A DNA stretch of 41,418 bases from Fibrobacter intestinalis (lineage in GTDB: Bacteria; Fibrobacterota; Fibrobacteria; Fibrobacterales; Fibrobacteraceae), in the NCBI RefSeq assembly GCF_900167415.1, contig NZ_FUWU01000017.1:15992-57409 (forward strand), written 5' to 3'. Positions 32,924 through 41,377 of this stretch are shown one piece after another (the first letter of the stretch is position 1; every line of letters begins with the position of its first letter). The notes beneath the pieces were generated by a model. That model was not told where the DNA came from. It made no database searches and saw only the letters and a program-made list of their open reading frames with translations. Both the position numbers and the translations under genes were made by a program.

Positions 32924-35425
32924 CTATGCCTCTAGCCATACCAATATTTTAGAAAGCACCAGCTCAATCCACTTCACCGCATTGTAAATGGTGTTGACCT
33001 TTCCGTTGATGATGTTTGTAATTCTACTTTGTATGTCACTGGGGGTATCATACCAATTCCAGGAATTGGCATTATGACTATCCTCATCGTCCAAGCGAAT
33101 TTCGGAATGCACGATATTTGCGGTCGAAAAATTGGCAAAAACTCCATATTCCTTCGAGAACGGATAATCCAATGTCGAATTTAAATCCGCAGGGACAAAG
33201 CAGAATTCCAGCGACACATTCTTGGTCACCACGTTGGGGCCAAGTTCTCCAGAATAGGAATTGCCATTGTCGTCATCTTCTGCATCATGATGCCTCCTAA
33301 AAGCGTATGTGCCTTCCGGGCAATCCTTGTCCATTCTTAAGACGACATAATCGTATGGAACCCGGGGAATAGACTCGTCACCCAAATCCAGAGTACAGAA
33401 ACTAAACGTCACTCCGCCATTGCCCACCGATATGCCCAGCGGATTCGGGTCGCCGCTAATAATCTTGTTCCCATTATTGGAATCCTCCAGGTCGAGATAA
33501 ATTCGCAGACTATCTTTGCAACTACTTCCTTCTCCTTTTAGAACAGCGATTTTTGAAGCACTGATTTGAGGTTCTTCAAAAGCAGAGCAATCTCTTGTTT
33601 CCCCTGGCAAACAAAAACGCTTGCCTACGCTATCCCTAAAATACACCAAGTTTAGTAGCCAAGGTCTTCTTTCCAGCTGATTTGTATCATTAAAGGCCAA
33701 GGCCTCGTCCGCCAAATCCGAATACATTTGCTTTGTCTTCTCACGAGAAGGGCCAACCACTTCGTGATTGACACAAATGCCAAACCAATTCCATTCGCAG
33801 GCAACTCTCAATTTAGGACTATACCGATATCTTCCAATTGTATTGTTATGAAAGTCCATGGATCTTGCAAACCCCGCCTTGGAATTTTCCTCGTGTGCAT
33901 CGGTAAAATCCTTAGACCATCCCAAGCATTCCGAAATGTCGTCAAACTGAGTCCCTGTCTCCCTGCACAGTAAAGCGTTCCAGACAGAATGCCTAAACGC
34001 GTCGGCACGAGTATCCCCTTCGTTTCCGCGGCACTTCAAAGCAGCATAAGATTTCGACCACTCTTTTGCCCGGTTGTAGGCTCGGACGGAACCGGGTCCT
34101 TTCATGGGATTTTCCAGCAACAGCCACAATTCTCCGCTAGTTAAAGTCAAACTACCTACATCATATTCCGAATACATACTTTTGAGGGGAACTCTTTTCA
34201 AATACTTAACAGTTCTGCTATTAAAATAATCCACCATCCTCAAACGCACAACCTGCGCATACACCTCCCTAACATCGCGATAATTGCTCGCCAAAAACAA
34301 CGTATCTAGACCGGGAAACTTCGCGAGAATTTCAAAGAAAGCGATCGCGGTCGAATCAAAATTGGGAATCCCCACAAACCATTCCTCCGCCAGCGAATCC
34401 ATCTCGTTCCAAGTGACTTCTGGAATCGAGAATCCATCAAGCAGGGAATCCGTTGACCGAACCATTTGTTCCAAGGAATATCCGTTCTCGTCCGCAAGAA
34501 CCTTCCGAATATCACCCACGCCATGAATCTTCGGATTTCCGGAGACCAACTTTCCATCGACATAAACCGCAATCTTTTCATTGAAAGCATATTCCGACGA
34601 AATATCGGCAAGAGAATAGTCGTTGGAGAGGTCTAATTCGCTCCAGTCTGCATAATGAATTCCAAAAGCAAAGCCCGCCTCGTTCGGGTAGATGGCTCCG
34701 GGATCTAGATTCACATTTTCCACATCGAAATGCAGAGCCCACACGTCATCCCCCAGATTTTCAAGAGAGTGCGTGGCGTTCGGAAGATTCCAGACCTCAA
34801 CGACCGGCGTCTGATTATGATCGGCCGTTATTTCCACATCAAAGCGGAAGCCGGTCACCGGGACATTGCCCTCATTTTTGGCATAAAGACGGTATCTGCC
34901 ATAATTGGATGTACCTTCAGACAACGAATAGACTGCGACCCTATTGGGATTTAAGGACAGATCCTGTTCGGTCGGGAAATCTCCTGCTAGAATCACTCCC
35001 GACGAGGAGATGACGACAATATTCTCATTCAGAGAGGCAGTTCTTTCCGAACCCGAAAAATCATCTCCGGTTTTCCAGGAGCTCCAATCCGCGTAATGCA
35101 GGCCGATCTGCAAATAGCCGGCAGCCGGAAATTCCTCTAAACTATCGATATGAATATCCTTAAATTCGACTTTTGCTCGATACTGGTTTGCGGAAAGTTT
35201 CTCGATTGAGATCTCGCCACCATTCAAGAAATACGGTTCCACCACAACATTCTTCGAATCGGCAGCGGAGAAGTAATAATAGACGGAAAAGTCCGCAATC
35301 GGACTTCCATTATTTTTTATGCGGATATTCGGAATCGACAGGTTCGACGATCCGCTTTCGAATGAGGTTACATCCACAGAAGCGTAAGCGCAGACTGCCA
35401 TTGCTAAAATAAAAACTTTCAACAT
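32924..35425 (-). CDS. Large exported protein: two CBM3-like modules and a DUF6973-like domain
   Basis: An 833-residue secreted protein with signal peptide MLKVFILAMAVCAYA. Two homologous beta modules follow (about 18-155 and 165-305). Both have N-terminal IRIKNNGSPIADFSVYYYF-like or RLYAKNEGNVPVTGF text and GLHYADWS/GIHYADWS. The second continues NDYSLADISSEYAFNEK then VDGKLVSGNP, close to cellulose-binding CBM3. Residues about 470-540 have TRADAFRHSVWNALLC, TDAHEENSKAGFA and MDFHNNTIGRYRY, resembling DUF6973, a His/Asp/Asn-rich domain of unknown activity. The region about 620-790 is beta-rich, and a final amphipathic helix ends LVWLEA. It follows the PDZ gene by eight bases. A role in binding cellulose or cell-wall material is inferred. 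Confidence 0.75.
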   Translation of the reverse strand: MLKVFILAMAVCAYASVDVTSFESGSSNLSIPNIRIKNNGSPIADFSVYYYFSAADSKNVVVEPYFLNGGEISIEKLSANQYRAKVEFKDIHIDSLEEFPAAGYLQIGLHYADWSSWKTGDDFSGSERTASLNENIVVISSSGVILAGDFPTEQDLSLNPNRVAVYSLSEGTSNYGRYRLYAKNEGNVPVTGFRFDVEITADHNQTPVVEVWNLPNATHSLENLGDDVWALHFDVENVNLDPGAIYPNEAGFAFGIHYADWSELDLSNDYSLADISSEYAFNEKIAVYVDGKLVSGNPKIHGVGDIRKVLADENGYSLEQMVRSTDSLLDGFSIPEVTWNEMDSLAEEWFVGIPNFDSTAIAFFEILAKFPGLDTLFLASNYRDVREVYAQVVRLRMVDYFNSRTVKYLKRVPLKSMYSEYDVGSLTLTSGELWLLLENPMKGPGSVRAYNRAKEWSKSYAALKCRGNEGDTRADAFRHSVWNALLCRETGTQFDDISECLGWSKDFTDAHEENSKAGFARSMDFHNNTIGRYRYSPKLRVACEWNWFGICVNHEVVGPSREKTKQMYSDLADEALAFNDTNQLERRPWLLNLVYFRDSVGKRFCLPGETRDCSAFEEPQISASKIAVLKGEGSSCKDSLRIYLDLEDSNNGNKIISGDPNPLGISVGNGGVTFSFCTLDLGDESIPRVPYDYVVLRMDKDCPEGTYAFRRHHDAEDDDNGNSYSGELGPNVVTKNVSLEFCFVPADLNSTLDYPFSKEYGVFANFSTANIVHSEIRLDDEDSHNANSWNWYDTPSDIQSRITNIINGKVNTIYNAVKWIELVLSKILVWLEA

Positions 35426-35433
35426 AGATTTCC

Positions 35434-36033
35434 CTATTTCCCAAAGTTCTTCGAATTCATTCTGCCATTCAAATCCGAAAAGAATACCCTTCCGCTGAAT
35501 TTCTTTTCAACTCGAATGAAATTTTCTCGAATGTCAAGCACCCGAAAACCTCCCTTTTTTACATTTACCCCATTTTCATTGGAGATTTCCGATTTTGAAG
35601 AGTCTTCAATAAAGATTAGCTTATAGTTTTCATTTTCCATTACGTAAGCGAACACCTGTTTTTTTCCTTCCAATTTATAAGCCGAATCGCCGAGCACCGG
35701 AACATCCCGCGTTGTAAGAATCGTTCGACGTAGAGTTGTCTGAAGAGTATCCCCGTCTCTCACATAAATCAATTCTATAGGTTTGTTATCCGCACCGCGA
35801 AACAACGGCAGGATATTTTCTAAACTCTTTTGCTGCAAAAACTCGCCATCAACGGAAATTATCCGGTCTCCTACATTCAAATCGGCATTTGCCGCCGGAG
35901 TGCCGGGCACAATATTTTTGACAACAATTCCATTTCGATTTTCTAGCAATACAAGTCCAATCCCACCAAAGGAATCTGCGGCTATTGCCGCAACAACTCC
36001 TACCGAACAAGCAAATAGCGTTCCAAATTTCAC
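35434..36033 (-). CDS. Exported PDZ-domain protein
   Basis: A 199-residue protein with an N-terminal signal sequence (FGTLFACSVGVVAAIAA) and one PDZ domain (about 22-105: GIGLVLLE, VVKNIVPGTPAANADLNVGDRIISVDG). No protease domain is attached. The C-terminal 90 residues are not recognised. Translation starts at a GTG (36033) with GAGAGG eight bases upstream. It is the first gene of a minus-strand operon with the large CBM3-like/DUF6973-like protein and the lipoproteins. It may bind exported protein C-termini (inference). Confidence 0.82.
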   Translation of the reverse strand: MKFGTLFACSVGVVAAIAADSFGGIGLVLLENRNGIVVKNIVPGTPAANADLNVGDRIISVDGEFLQQKSLENILPLFRGADNKPIELIYVRDGDTLQTTLRRTILTTRDVPVLGDSAYKLEGKKQVFAYVMENENYKLIFIEDSSKSEISNENGVNVKKGGFRVLDIRENFIRVEKKFSGRVFFSDLNGRMNSKNFGK

Positions 36034-36063
36034 GATTTTCCTCTCTTACAAAAAAGTTATCCA

Positions 36064-36092
36064 AAAGTAGTCTTTTTTTACCCAGTTGTCAA
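36064..36092 (-). promoter_or_regulatory. Promoter of the PDZ/CBM3-like operon
   Basis: On the minus strand TTGACA (36092-36087) and TACTTT (36069-36064) are spaced by 17 bases. The GTG start is 30 bases further on. Confidence 0.65.
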
Positions 36093-36350
36093 GCGAGTTT
36101 TATCAAAAAAAAATTGAATTGTCGTTTATTTTTTTTCTGTTCGCATACTTTATAAATATTCTACATCCACACTTTTTTCGGCAATCAAATCATAATAGAT
36201 ATCCACGCCAGCCAGTCCCCATAAACCGAAACAACACATAAAGTTACGAACAAGCTTCACAAAGCACCCAAATAAAAGTGTTGAAAAAAAACTTCTTTGC
36301 TTATCCAGTCAAATTTATCCTTCCTATTTCATTTTAAAGTTTTCCAGCAA
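36093..36350. other. AT-rich intergenic stretch
   Basis: No gene is seen. The sequence is strongly AT-rich with A- and T-runs. The text GAAAAAAAACTTCTTTGCTT near 36282-36302 recurs as GAAAAAAAACTTCTTTAATC near 41051-41072, in front of another gene. It may be a shared promoter-region element. Confidence 0.4.
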
Positions 36351-36364
36351 AAAATCAAATTTTC

Positions 36365-36651
36365 CTAGGCCCCATTAGCAAATTCAAAACGCAAAAGATC
36401 CTCAATGCGGACATTTTCAACGGGCAGATGGCCTTTCCAACCCTGACCACGCCGATTCTCCTAAGCGGAATCGCGCCAAGAAACACCGAGACTTCCTCGA
36501 TCGCCTGCACAACGGACACGTCGAGGAATAGAAGGCCAGGTCGCCAAAATCCCACCAACAAAATTAGACGGCCAGAAACGTTTGTTAAATTGTCGGGCGG
36601 AACAAATGAAATTTGTACGAAATCCTGTTTGTCTTGTTTCCGTTTTTTGCA
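36365..36651 (-). pseudogene. Possible decayed coding remnant
   Basis: GC content rises sharply compared with both sides, as in former coding DNA. In one minus-strand frame the text runs ...GSLGVSWRDSA, TAG, ENRRGQGWKGHLPVENVRI, then ...EFANGA and a stop. Another frame is open over part of the same stretch. No intact gene or known family is recognised. Confidence 0.25.
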
Positions 36652-37015
36652 TCATTTCGGCACCACCCGGCATTCATCCCGTTCAATCGCATGATTTTTG
36701 TGTACGTTGCAGTAACAGCTTTTTTGCAGTAGAACAAGGATAGCGACAAGCAAAAGGATCGATACGCCGACCATCACGTCACCTGTAATCGCGATAAATA
36801 TCTTACCCCATCCGTCTTCTTCATTTTCATAAAATTTTTCTACAAACGGCACCCAAGTCACCTTTGTATTCTGATGAACCTCGACGCTCTTGGCATAGAT
36901 AGCACCATAGAACCGCTAGCCCGATTGTCCAATGACAACTTCCGCATTGGGCACAACAATTGTTCCCACGAAATAGCTTTGAATGAACTCGCAGTTGGTT
37001 CCATAGCAGAAACAA
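36652..37015 (-). pseudogene. Truncated copy B of the choice-of-anchor-like exported protein, with in-frame TAG
   Basis: Bases about 36840-37010 are close to 37723-37890. Translation reads YGTNCEFIQSYFVGTIVV, PNAEVVIGQSG, TAG, RFYGAIYAKSVEV, KVTWVPFVEK. The TAG stands where copy A has AAG (Lys), a single-base change. After that it differs from copy A: an acidic stretch, a hydrophobic segment (VGVSILLLVAILVLL) and a Cys-rich tail ending RVVPK. The 5' half is missing; it begins right after the lipoprotein gene's stop. It is clearly a broken paralogue. Confidence 0.75.
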
Positions 37016-37022
37016 GCAAGTA

Positions 37023-37640
37023 TTACTCATAACAAAATTTTGTGAGGTCATATTTTATGTATGCAAAACAAAATCCATTGACACACTCCCCTCGAATTGA
37101 TTTTGCGGGATGATTATACTCAGGGCACCATGGTCGAAAAGGATTTTCATCAAAAGAAAACCAGTCTGTTGTATCCTCCTCTGCAATAATATTCAAGTAA
37201 CCACCCCACCAACTCGTCGGGTTCGTTTCCAGTATTAGCGTTTCTTCGCCAATAAAAATCTTCAATTTCAATTTTTCTGAATTCATAGAAATATCATCAA
37301 TCGGTCCTCTCAAAAAGCAACTAGAAACAGTCCATATTCGTTTATCTTCCTCAAGCAAACAGCCATTCAGCAATTTGTCTCCCATCAGGCCAATATAATA
37401 TTCGTTGTTTATGTCTAGTTTTTGTCTGCAATAAGTTTTTTTTTGCATTCCGGCACAAAATTGTCTATCATCAACAAAGAAATTGACGCTATCCATTTCT
37501 TTTAACGATATCACACTTATATCCAAGAATTCGTTTGAATCATAACAAACAGAGTAGTCAGGCTCATCAATAAAAGGGAGCTTACACCCAACAAAAAGGC
37601 AAATAGAAATTAGGCTACTACAAAAAAGAAATTGCTTCAT
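37023..37640 (-). CDS. Hypothetical lipoprotein
   Basis: A 205-residue predicted lipoprotein with signal MKQFLFCSSLISICLFVGC (lipobox FVGC). The rest is rich in Asp, Glu, Tyr and Cys, with about nine Cys in the mature part. No family is recognised. It starts two bases after the stop of copy A and ends where truncated copy B begins, so it lies between two halves of a broken tandem duplication. It appears intact. Confidence 0.75.
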   Translation of the reverse strand: MKQFLFCSSLISICLFVGCKLPFIDEPDYSVCYDSNEFLDISVISLKEMDSVNFFVDDRQFCAGMQKKTYCRQKLDINNEYYIGLMGDKLLNGCLLEEDKRIWTVSSCFLRGPIDDISMNSEKLKLKIFIGEETLILETNPTSWWGGYLNIIAEEDTTDWFSFDENPFRPWCPEYNHPAKSIRGECVNGFCFAYIKYDLTKFCYE

Positions 37641-37642
37641 GA

Positions 37643-38239
37643 TTAAAGCTTTCCCAAATCAGCGACATAAAGACTTTTTCCAATTTCGGTATTTCTCATC
37701 ACAATAGTTGTACCCATCGATTCCTCTACAAACGGCACCCAAGTCACCTTTGTATTCTGATAAACCACGATGCTCTTGGCATAGATGGCACCATAGAACC
37801 GCTTGCCCGATTGTCCAATGACTACTTCCGCATTGGGCGCAACGATTGTCCCTGCAAAATTACTTTGGATAAATACATGATTGGTCCCGTAGTAAAAAAT
37901 CGATATGTGCCGAGCCGCTTCGACCATATCATCCGCGACAATTGTCCCATTCCACTAAAAGTCATTCCCCACATGGAATGCAATACTGCCATTCGTCGGC
38001 GCATTCAATTTCGCATCTCTCTGAAAAACGAGGGATCCGGCCAAGCGATGGCCCGTTGAATTAAAACTCAATTCGGAATTGGAGTTGAAAACATATTCTA
38101 CATGATTCGATGTATTTTCAATCCTAAAGCGAAGAACGGTTTGATTACTCTGGGAAAACTGCTCATCCAAAGTGCGAACCGTGATAGCACTCGATAAACT
38201 CGCTAGAATCAGGAAAACCGCTAAACAAACCCTATGCAC
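37643..38239 (-). pseudogene. Copy A of the choice-of-anchor-like exported protein, interrupted by one TAG
   Basis: From a GTG at 38239 (TAGGAGTAGGAC just upstream) the frame reads a signal peptide (LAVFLILASLSSA) and HVGNDF, meets TAG at 37957-37955, and continues in the same frame WNGTIVADDMVEAARHISI, TIVAPNAEVVIGQSGKRFYG, VTWVPFVEE to 37643. The second half resembles beta-helical surface domains in which an IVAPNAxV, FYGAIYAKSI, KVTWVPF pattern recurs (choice-of-anchor/fibro-slime-like). TAG is used as an ordinary stop elsewhere here, for example in the AIPR and M23 genes. This is therefore most likely a nonsense mutation, though the promoter and both halves look intact. Confidence 0.8.
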
Positions 38240-38277
38240 GTCCTACTCCTAGGATAAAATAATTTCTCTCAAACTCA

Positions 38278-38306
38278 AATATAAAATAACCAAAATAAAC
38301 TTCCAA
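38278..38306 (-). promoter_or_regulatory. Promoter of the copy A / lipoprotein genes
   Basis: On the minus strand TTGGAA (38306-38301) and TATATT (38283-38278) are spaced by 17 bases, about 40 bases before the GTG start. Confidence 0.55.
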
Positions 38307-38385
38307 AAAATCGTTTGTAAAAAACTTTACTATAAAAACAGACAAATCCACATCGATTCTAAATTTCAACAAATCAAACAAATTA

Positions 38386-38615
38386 AAGACATGTGTTTGC
38401 AACGGCATTTTCCGTTATGCACAATCACCCTGGCGGAAACGACCCCGATCACCGCGGACATCAGCGCAACTCGGCGGATTTTCAATGCGGCTCGAATTTT
38501 TGGATTGCGCCTTTTTGATCGGCTTGTTCTTGGCGGGAGTGAGCACAATTGGAAATTCCGGAACAAGAGTTTCGATTACGCATTCCTCCAGAAATACGAT
38601 TTTTCAATTTTCTAA
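38386..38615 (+). pseudogene. Frameshifted 3' remnant of radC (JAB/MPN-domain DNA repair family protein)
   Basis: One frame (from 38393) reads VFATAFSVMHNHPGGNDP, containing the RadC metal motif HNHPxGx. The frame shifted by one then reads ITADISATRRIFNAARIFG, LRLFDRLVLGGSEHNWKF, and FDYAFLQKYDFSIF with a stop at 38615. These match the usual RadC C-terminus. Removing one C from the CCCC at 38443-38446 joins the two frames as GNDPITADISATRRI. The N-terminal two thirds are missing, because a stop lies just upstream. It lies 10 bases before the ABC-F gene. Confidence 0.85.
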
Positions 38616-38624
38616 CTTTGCCGC

Positions 38625-40385
38625 ATGGCAATTCTATCCGTCAAAGATCTCACACTGCGATTCAGCGACCCACCGCTCCTTGACCGCATCTCGTTCGACA
38701 TCAATGAGGGCGAATGTGTTTGTCTGGTCGGGCGCAACGGCGAAGGGAAAAGTACCCTGCTCAAAATCCTCGCCGAAGAAATGGATGCCAATTCCGGAGA
38801 AATCATCCGTAAAAACGGTTTGCGCACGGCTCGGCTGATTCAAGAAATTCCCGCGCATATCGAAGGGACTGTCCGCGACATCGTCATCGGCAAAACGGCA
38901 GAGCGTCATTCCGTTGGCGAAGATATTCTTGGGAAAACCGGCATTGATCCCGAAGCGCTTTACGACTCCCTTTCTGGCGGGCAAAAACGGCGTGTGCTTT
39001 TCGCCAGAGCCCTCGCGCAAGAACCCGATTTGCTTTTGCTTGACGAGCCGACAAACCATTTGGACATTCCCAGCGTTCAATGGTTAGAAAACATTCTCGC
39101 CCGTTTGCCATGTTCCATCCTTTTCATCAGCCACGACAGGGCTTTTGTCCGCAGGATCGCCACCAGAATTTTGGAACTGGACAGGGGTCGCATCCGCTCC
39201 TGGAGTTTTCCCTACGATGAATTTGTACGCCATCGGAATGAAGCCTTTGCCGAAGAGGAAAAGGCAAACAGACTCTTTGACAAGCGACTTGCCGAAGAAG
39301 AAATCTGGATTCGGAAAGGCATTCAGGCGAGGCGAACACGAAACGAAGGTCGCGTGCGCGCTTTGATAAAAATGCGCAAAGAACGCGCCGAGCGCAGAAA
39401 TCGAACCGGCAATGTCAAAATGCAAATAACCGAAGCCGAACGTTCCGGAAGGTTCGTCATTCAAGCCGAAGGCATTTCTTACGCCTACGAAAATCAGTCT
39501 CTATTTCAAAATTTCTCCACCGAAATTTCCCGCGGCGACCGCATCGGCATCGTCGGGGCAAACGGCTGCGGAAAAACGACACTGCTCAAAATTCTTCTCG
39601 GAGAACTAACGCCGCAAACGGGTTCCGTCCGACTGGGCACCAATCTGCAAATCGCCTACTTCGACCAGATGCGAACCAGGCTTCGTGAAGACAAATCGCT
39701 CGTTGAAAATATCGGCGACGGCCAAGAATACGTCGTCATCAACGGCCAGAAACGCCACGTTTTAAGCTACCTGCAAGATTTCCTGTTCACTGCATCGCGC
39801 GCCCGCGGGCCCATTTCGGCACTCTCCGGCGGAGAACGCAACCGATTGCTTTTAGCGTGCCTATTTTCGCACCCGTCCAACGTTCTTATTCTCGACGAAC
39901 CCACCAACGATTTGGACATGGAGACCCTCGATTTGCTTACCGATTTGCTCGCCGAATACAACGGCACAGTCATCACCGTTAGCCACGACCGCGATTTTTT
40001 GGACAACGTCACCACCGAAATTCTAGGCTTTGAAGAAAATGGCTACATCCACGAAAGCGTGGGGGGCTATTCCGATTACGCCGCCAACAAAAAACTTCGG
40101 GAAAAAGAAAACGAGGCCGTTGTCAAAAAAGATTCAACGCCGACCGAAAAACGAATGCGAGAAAAGAAAAAACGCAGCTACAAGGAAGAGCGCGAATATC
40201 AGGAACTTCCCGAAAAAATTGAAGTGCTGGAAAAAGAAATCACGGCATTGCAAACAGCCCTCGGCACGGAGGAAGTTTACACCAATGCGAACCGACTCGT
40301 CGAAATCCAAAGCGACCTGGCAGAAAAGGAAAAACAGCTCGAAGCCGCCTACGAACGCTTCGAAATCCTAGATGGCATCGGTTAA
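38625..40385 (+). CDS. uup: ABC-F family ATPase, Uup-like
   Basis: A 586-residue soluble protein with two nucleotide-binding domains and no membrane segment. Walker A GRNGEGKST (36-44) and SGGQKRRVLFARAL with LLLLDEPTNHLD form domain 1. GANGCGKTT (about 310) and SGGERNRLLLACL with LILDEPTNDLDMET form domain 2. Between them, EIWIRKGIQARRTRNEGRVRALIKMR is the Uup-specific linker, and the last 70 residues are a charged coiled coil. ABC-F proteins act at the ribosome, and Uup has also been linked to branched DNA and transposon excision. The ATG at 38625 lacks a strong Shine-Dalgarno. The gene stands behind the radC remnant. Confidence 0.92.
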   Translation: MAILSVKDLTLRFSDPPLLDRISFDINEGECVCLVGRNGEGKSTLLKILAEEMDANSGEIIRKNGLRTARLIQEIPAHIEGTVRDIVIGKTAERHSVGEDILGKTGIDPEALYDSLSGGQKRRVLFARALAQEPDLLLLDEPTNHLDIPSVQWLENILARLPCSILFISHDRAFVRRIATRILELDRGRIRSWSFPYDEFVRHRNEAFAEEEKANRLFDKRLAEEEIWIRKGIQARRTRNEGRVRALIKMRKERAERRNRTGNVKMQITEAERSGRFVIQAEGISYAYENQSLFQNFSTEISRGDRIGIVGANGCGKTTLLKILLGELTPQTGSVRLGTNLQIAYFDQMRTRLREDKSLVENIGDGQEYVVINGQKRHVLSYLQDFLFTASRARGPISALSGGERNRLLLACLFSHPSNVLILDEPTNDLDMETLDLLTDLLAEYNGTVITVSHDRDFLDNVTTEILGFEENGYIHESVGGYSDYAANKKLREKENEAVVKKDSTPTEKRMREKKKRSYKEEREYQELPEKIEVLEKEITALQTALGTEEVYTNANRLVEIQSDLAEKEKQLEAAYERFEILDGIG

Positions 40386-40690
40386 ATGAGAGTTGAGAAC
40401 TGAGTTCTAAGTTCTGAACAAGGTTACGACATTCGCATTGAATTACGCTCATCGCAGGCGACAGAGAGACAGCAAATCACACTCGCGAAAAAAAATTTTT
40501 CGCTTGCGCTGAAGGAGACATCAATCCACGCCCCGCTCGGTGAAACGATTGCCGTTCTGTTACGCACTCGATACTTTGACCCCGACTCTGTAAAAATTTC
40601 TTCTTGATAAGCGTTTTTTTTCATAAAAGCCTTGACAATGTTTGTTTTTTTTACATTCGCAAACAATACAACCAAAAAAGGAATCAACTT
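40386..40690. other. Intergenic stretch, no gene seen
   Basis: Starts with short nested repeats and dyads (GAACTGAGTTC and AGAACT/AGTTCT, 40396-40415) that lack a T-run. The part about 40440-40580 is less AT-rich but has no credible ORF. TTGACA at 40632-40637 is in place for the next gene, but the best -10 (TACATT, 40652-40657) is only 14 bases away, so the promoter is uncertain. Confidence 0.4.
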
Positions 40691-41041
40691 ATGTTCTGCA
40701 AACATTGCGGTGGTCAAATCTCGGAAAACACAAAATTTTGCAGCAAATGCGGAGCTTCTGTGGCAGAAGAGCTCCCAAATTTTCAGCAAAATCCAGTAAA
40801 TCCCCCGAATTTATCAAATTCGAGAAATACAGCCAACACTTCCATAGTCAAATGGATTGTTATTGGTATCATTTCCATATTTGTTCTTGGTTTTATTTTT
40901 GATGTGGTTATATTGGGCATGGTCGCTTCGGATACGGACAAAATGATGAAAGAAGCCGACCAACTATACGATAAGGCCACGAAAGATTACGACAAGGCCA
41001 TGAGGGATATAGATAGGCAAATCAATTCCATTCGGTTTTGA
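40691..41041 (+). CDS. Zinc-ribbon membrane protein
   Basis: A 116-residue protein. The N-terminal zinc ribbon, FCKHCGG and FCSKCGA, supplies Cys3, Cys6, Cys17 and Cys20. An Asn/Pro-rich linker follows, then a single membrane segment (about 54-80, IVKWIVIGIISIFVLGF) and a charged helical tail with DKATKDYDKAMRDIDRQ. The ATG at 40691 is chosen over an earlier in-frame start because AAGGAA lies eight bases upstream and the zinc ribbon begins at once. Such proteins are common, and the function is not known. Confidence 0.85.
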   Translation: MFCKHCGGQISENTKFCSKCGASVAEELPNFQQNPVNPPNLSNSRNTANTSIVKWIVIGIISIFVLGFIFDVVILGMVASDTDKMMKEADQLYDKATKDYDKAMRDIDRQINSIRF

Positions 41042-41117
41042 AACAATTTGCGAAAAAAAACTTCTTTAATCTATTTCCATCGTCCATTTTCACCAAAATA
41101 AGCTTTAGGAGTAAAAA

Positions 41118-41339
41118 ATGAGAATACTAAACTTTACGAGCGCAGGGCTTGTAGCAATCCTTGCCGTCATGACCGCCTGTGGCACAGATTTTGAAATCGA
41201 CACTTTCAAAGATACGCGCGACGGCCAGGAATACAAGACCATTCAACTAGGCGGCCATATTTGGATGGCCGAGAACATGCGTTATAATATTGGAAGGAAT
41301 ATATGTAGTCGTCCCTTAAATCCCGCCCAGCCCGCATAA
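41118..41339 (+). CDS. Truncated FISUMP (Fibrobacter major paralogous domain) lipoprotein
   Basis: A 73-residue reading frame. The lipoprotein signal ends AVMTAC. The start of the FISUMP domain (TIGR02145) is plain: TRDGQEYKTIQLGGHIWMAE then NMRYN. A normal domain runs another 120-170 residues with a YGRLYTW-like motif. Here the frame ends at 41339 after SRPLNPAQPA, and no FISUMP text appears in the other frames up to the edge. A terminator follows at once, so this looks like a deletion-truncated gene rather than one cut by the window edge. AGGAG lies eight bases before the ATG. Confidence 0.8.
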   Translation: MRILNFTSAGLVAILAVMTACGTDFEIDTFKDTRDGQEYKTIQLGGHIWMAENMRYNIGRNICSRPLNPAQPA

Positions 41340-41377
41340 CTATTGGGGAAAATTGATTTCTACCCTGTGAAAATATT

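Noticed and set aside
36652-38239. Reassignment of TAG to an amino acid in this genome
   Set aside because: TAG ends several intact genes in the window, such as the AIPR gene, the M23 peptidase and the large CBM3-like gene. Nonsense mutation is simpler.
40424-40789. 121-residue minus-strand frame between uup and the zinc-ribbon gene
   Set aside because: It overlaps the real zinc-ribbon gene, lacks a ribosome-binding site and shows no family motif.
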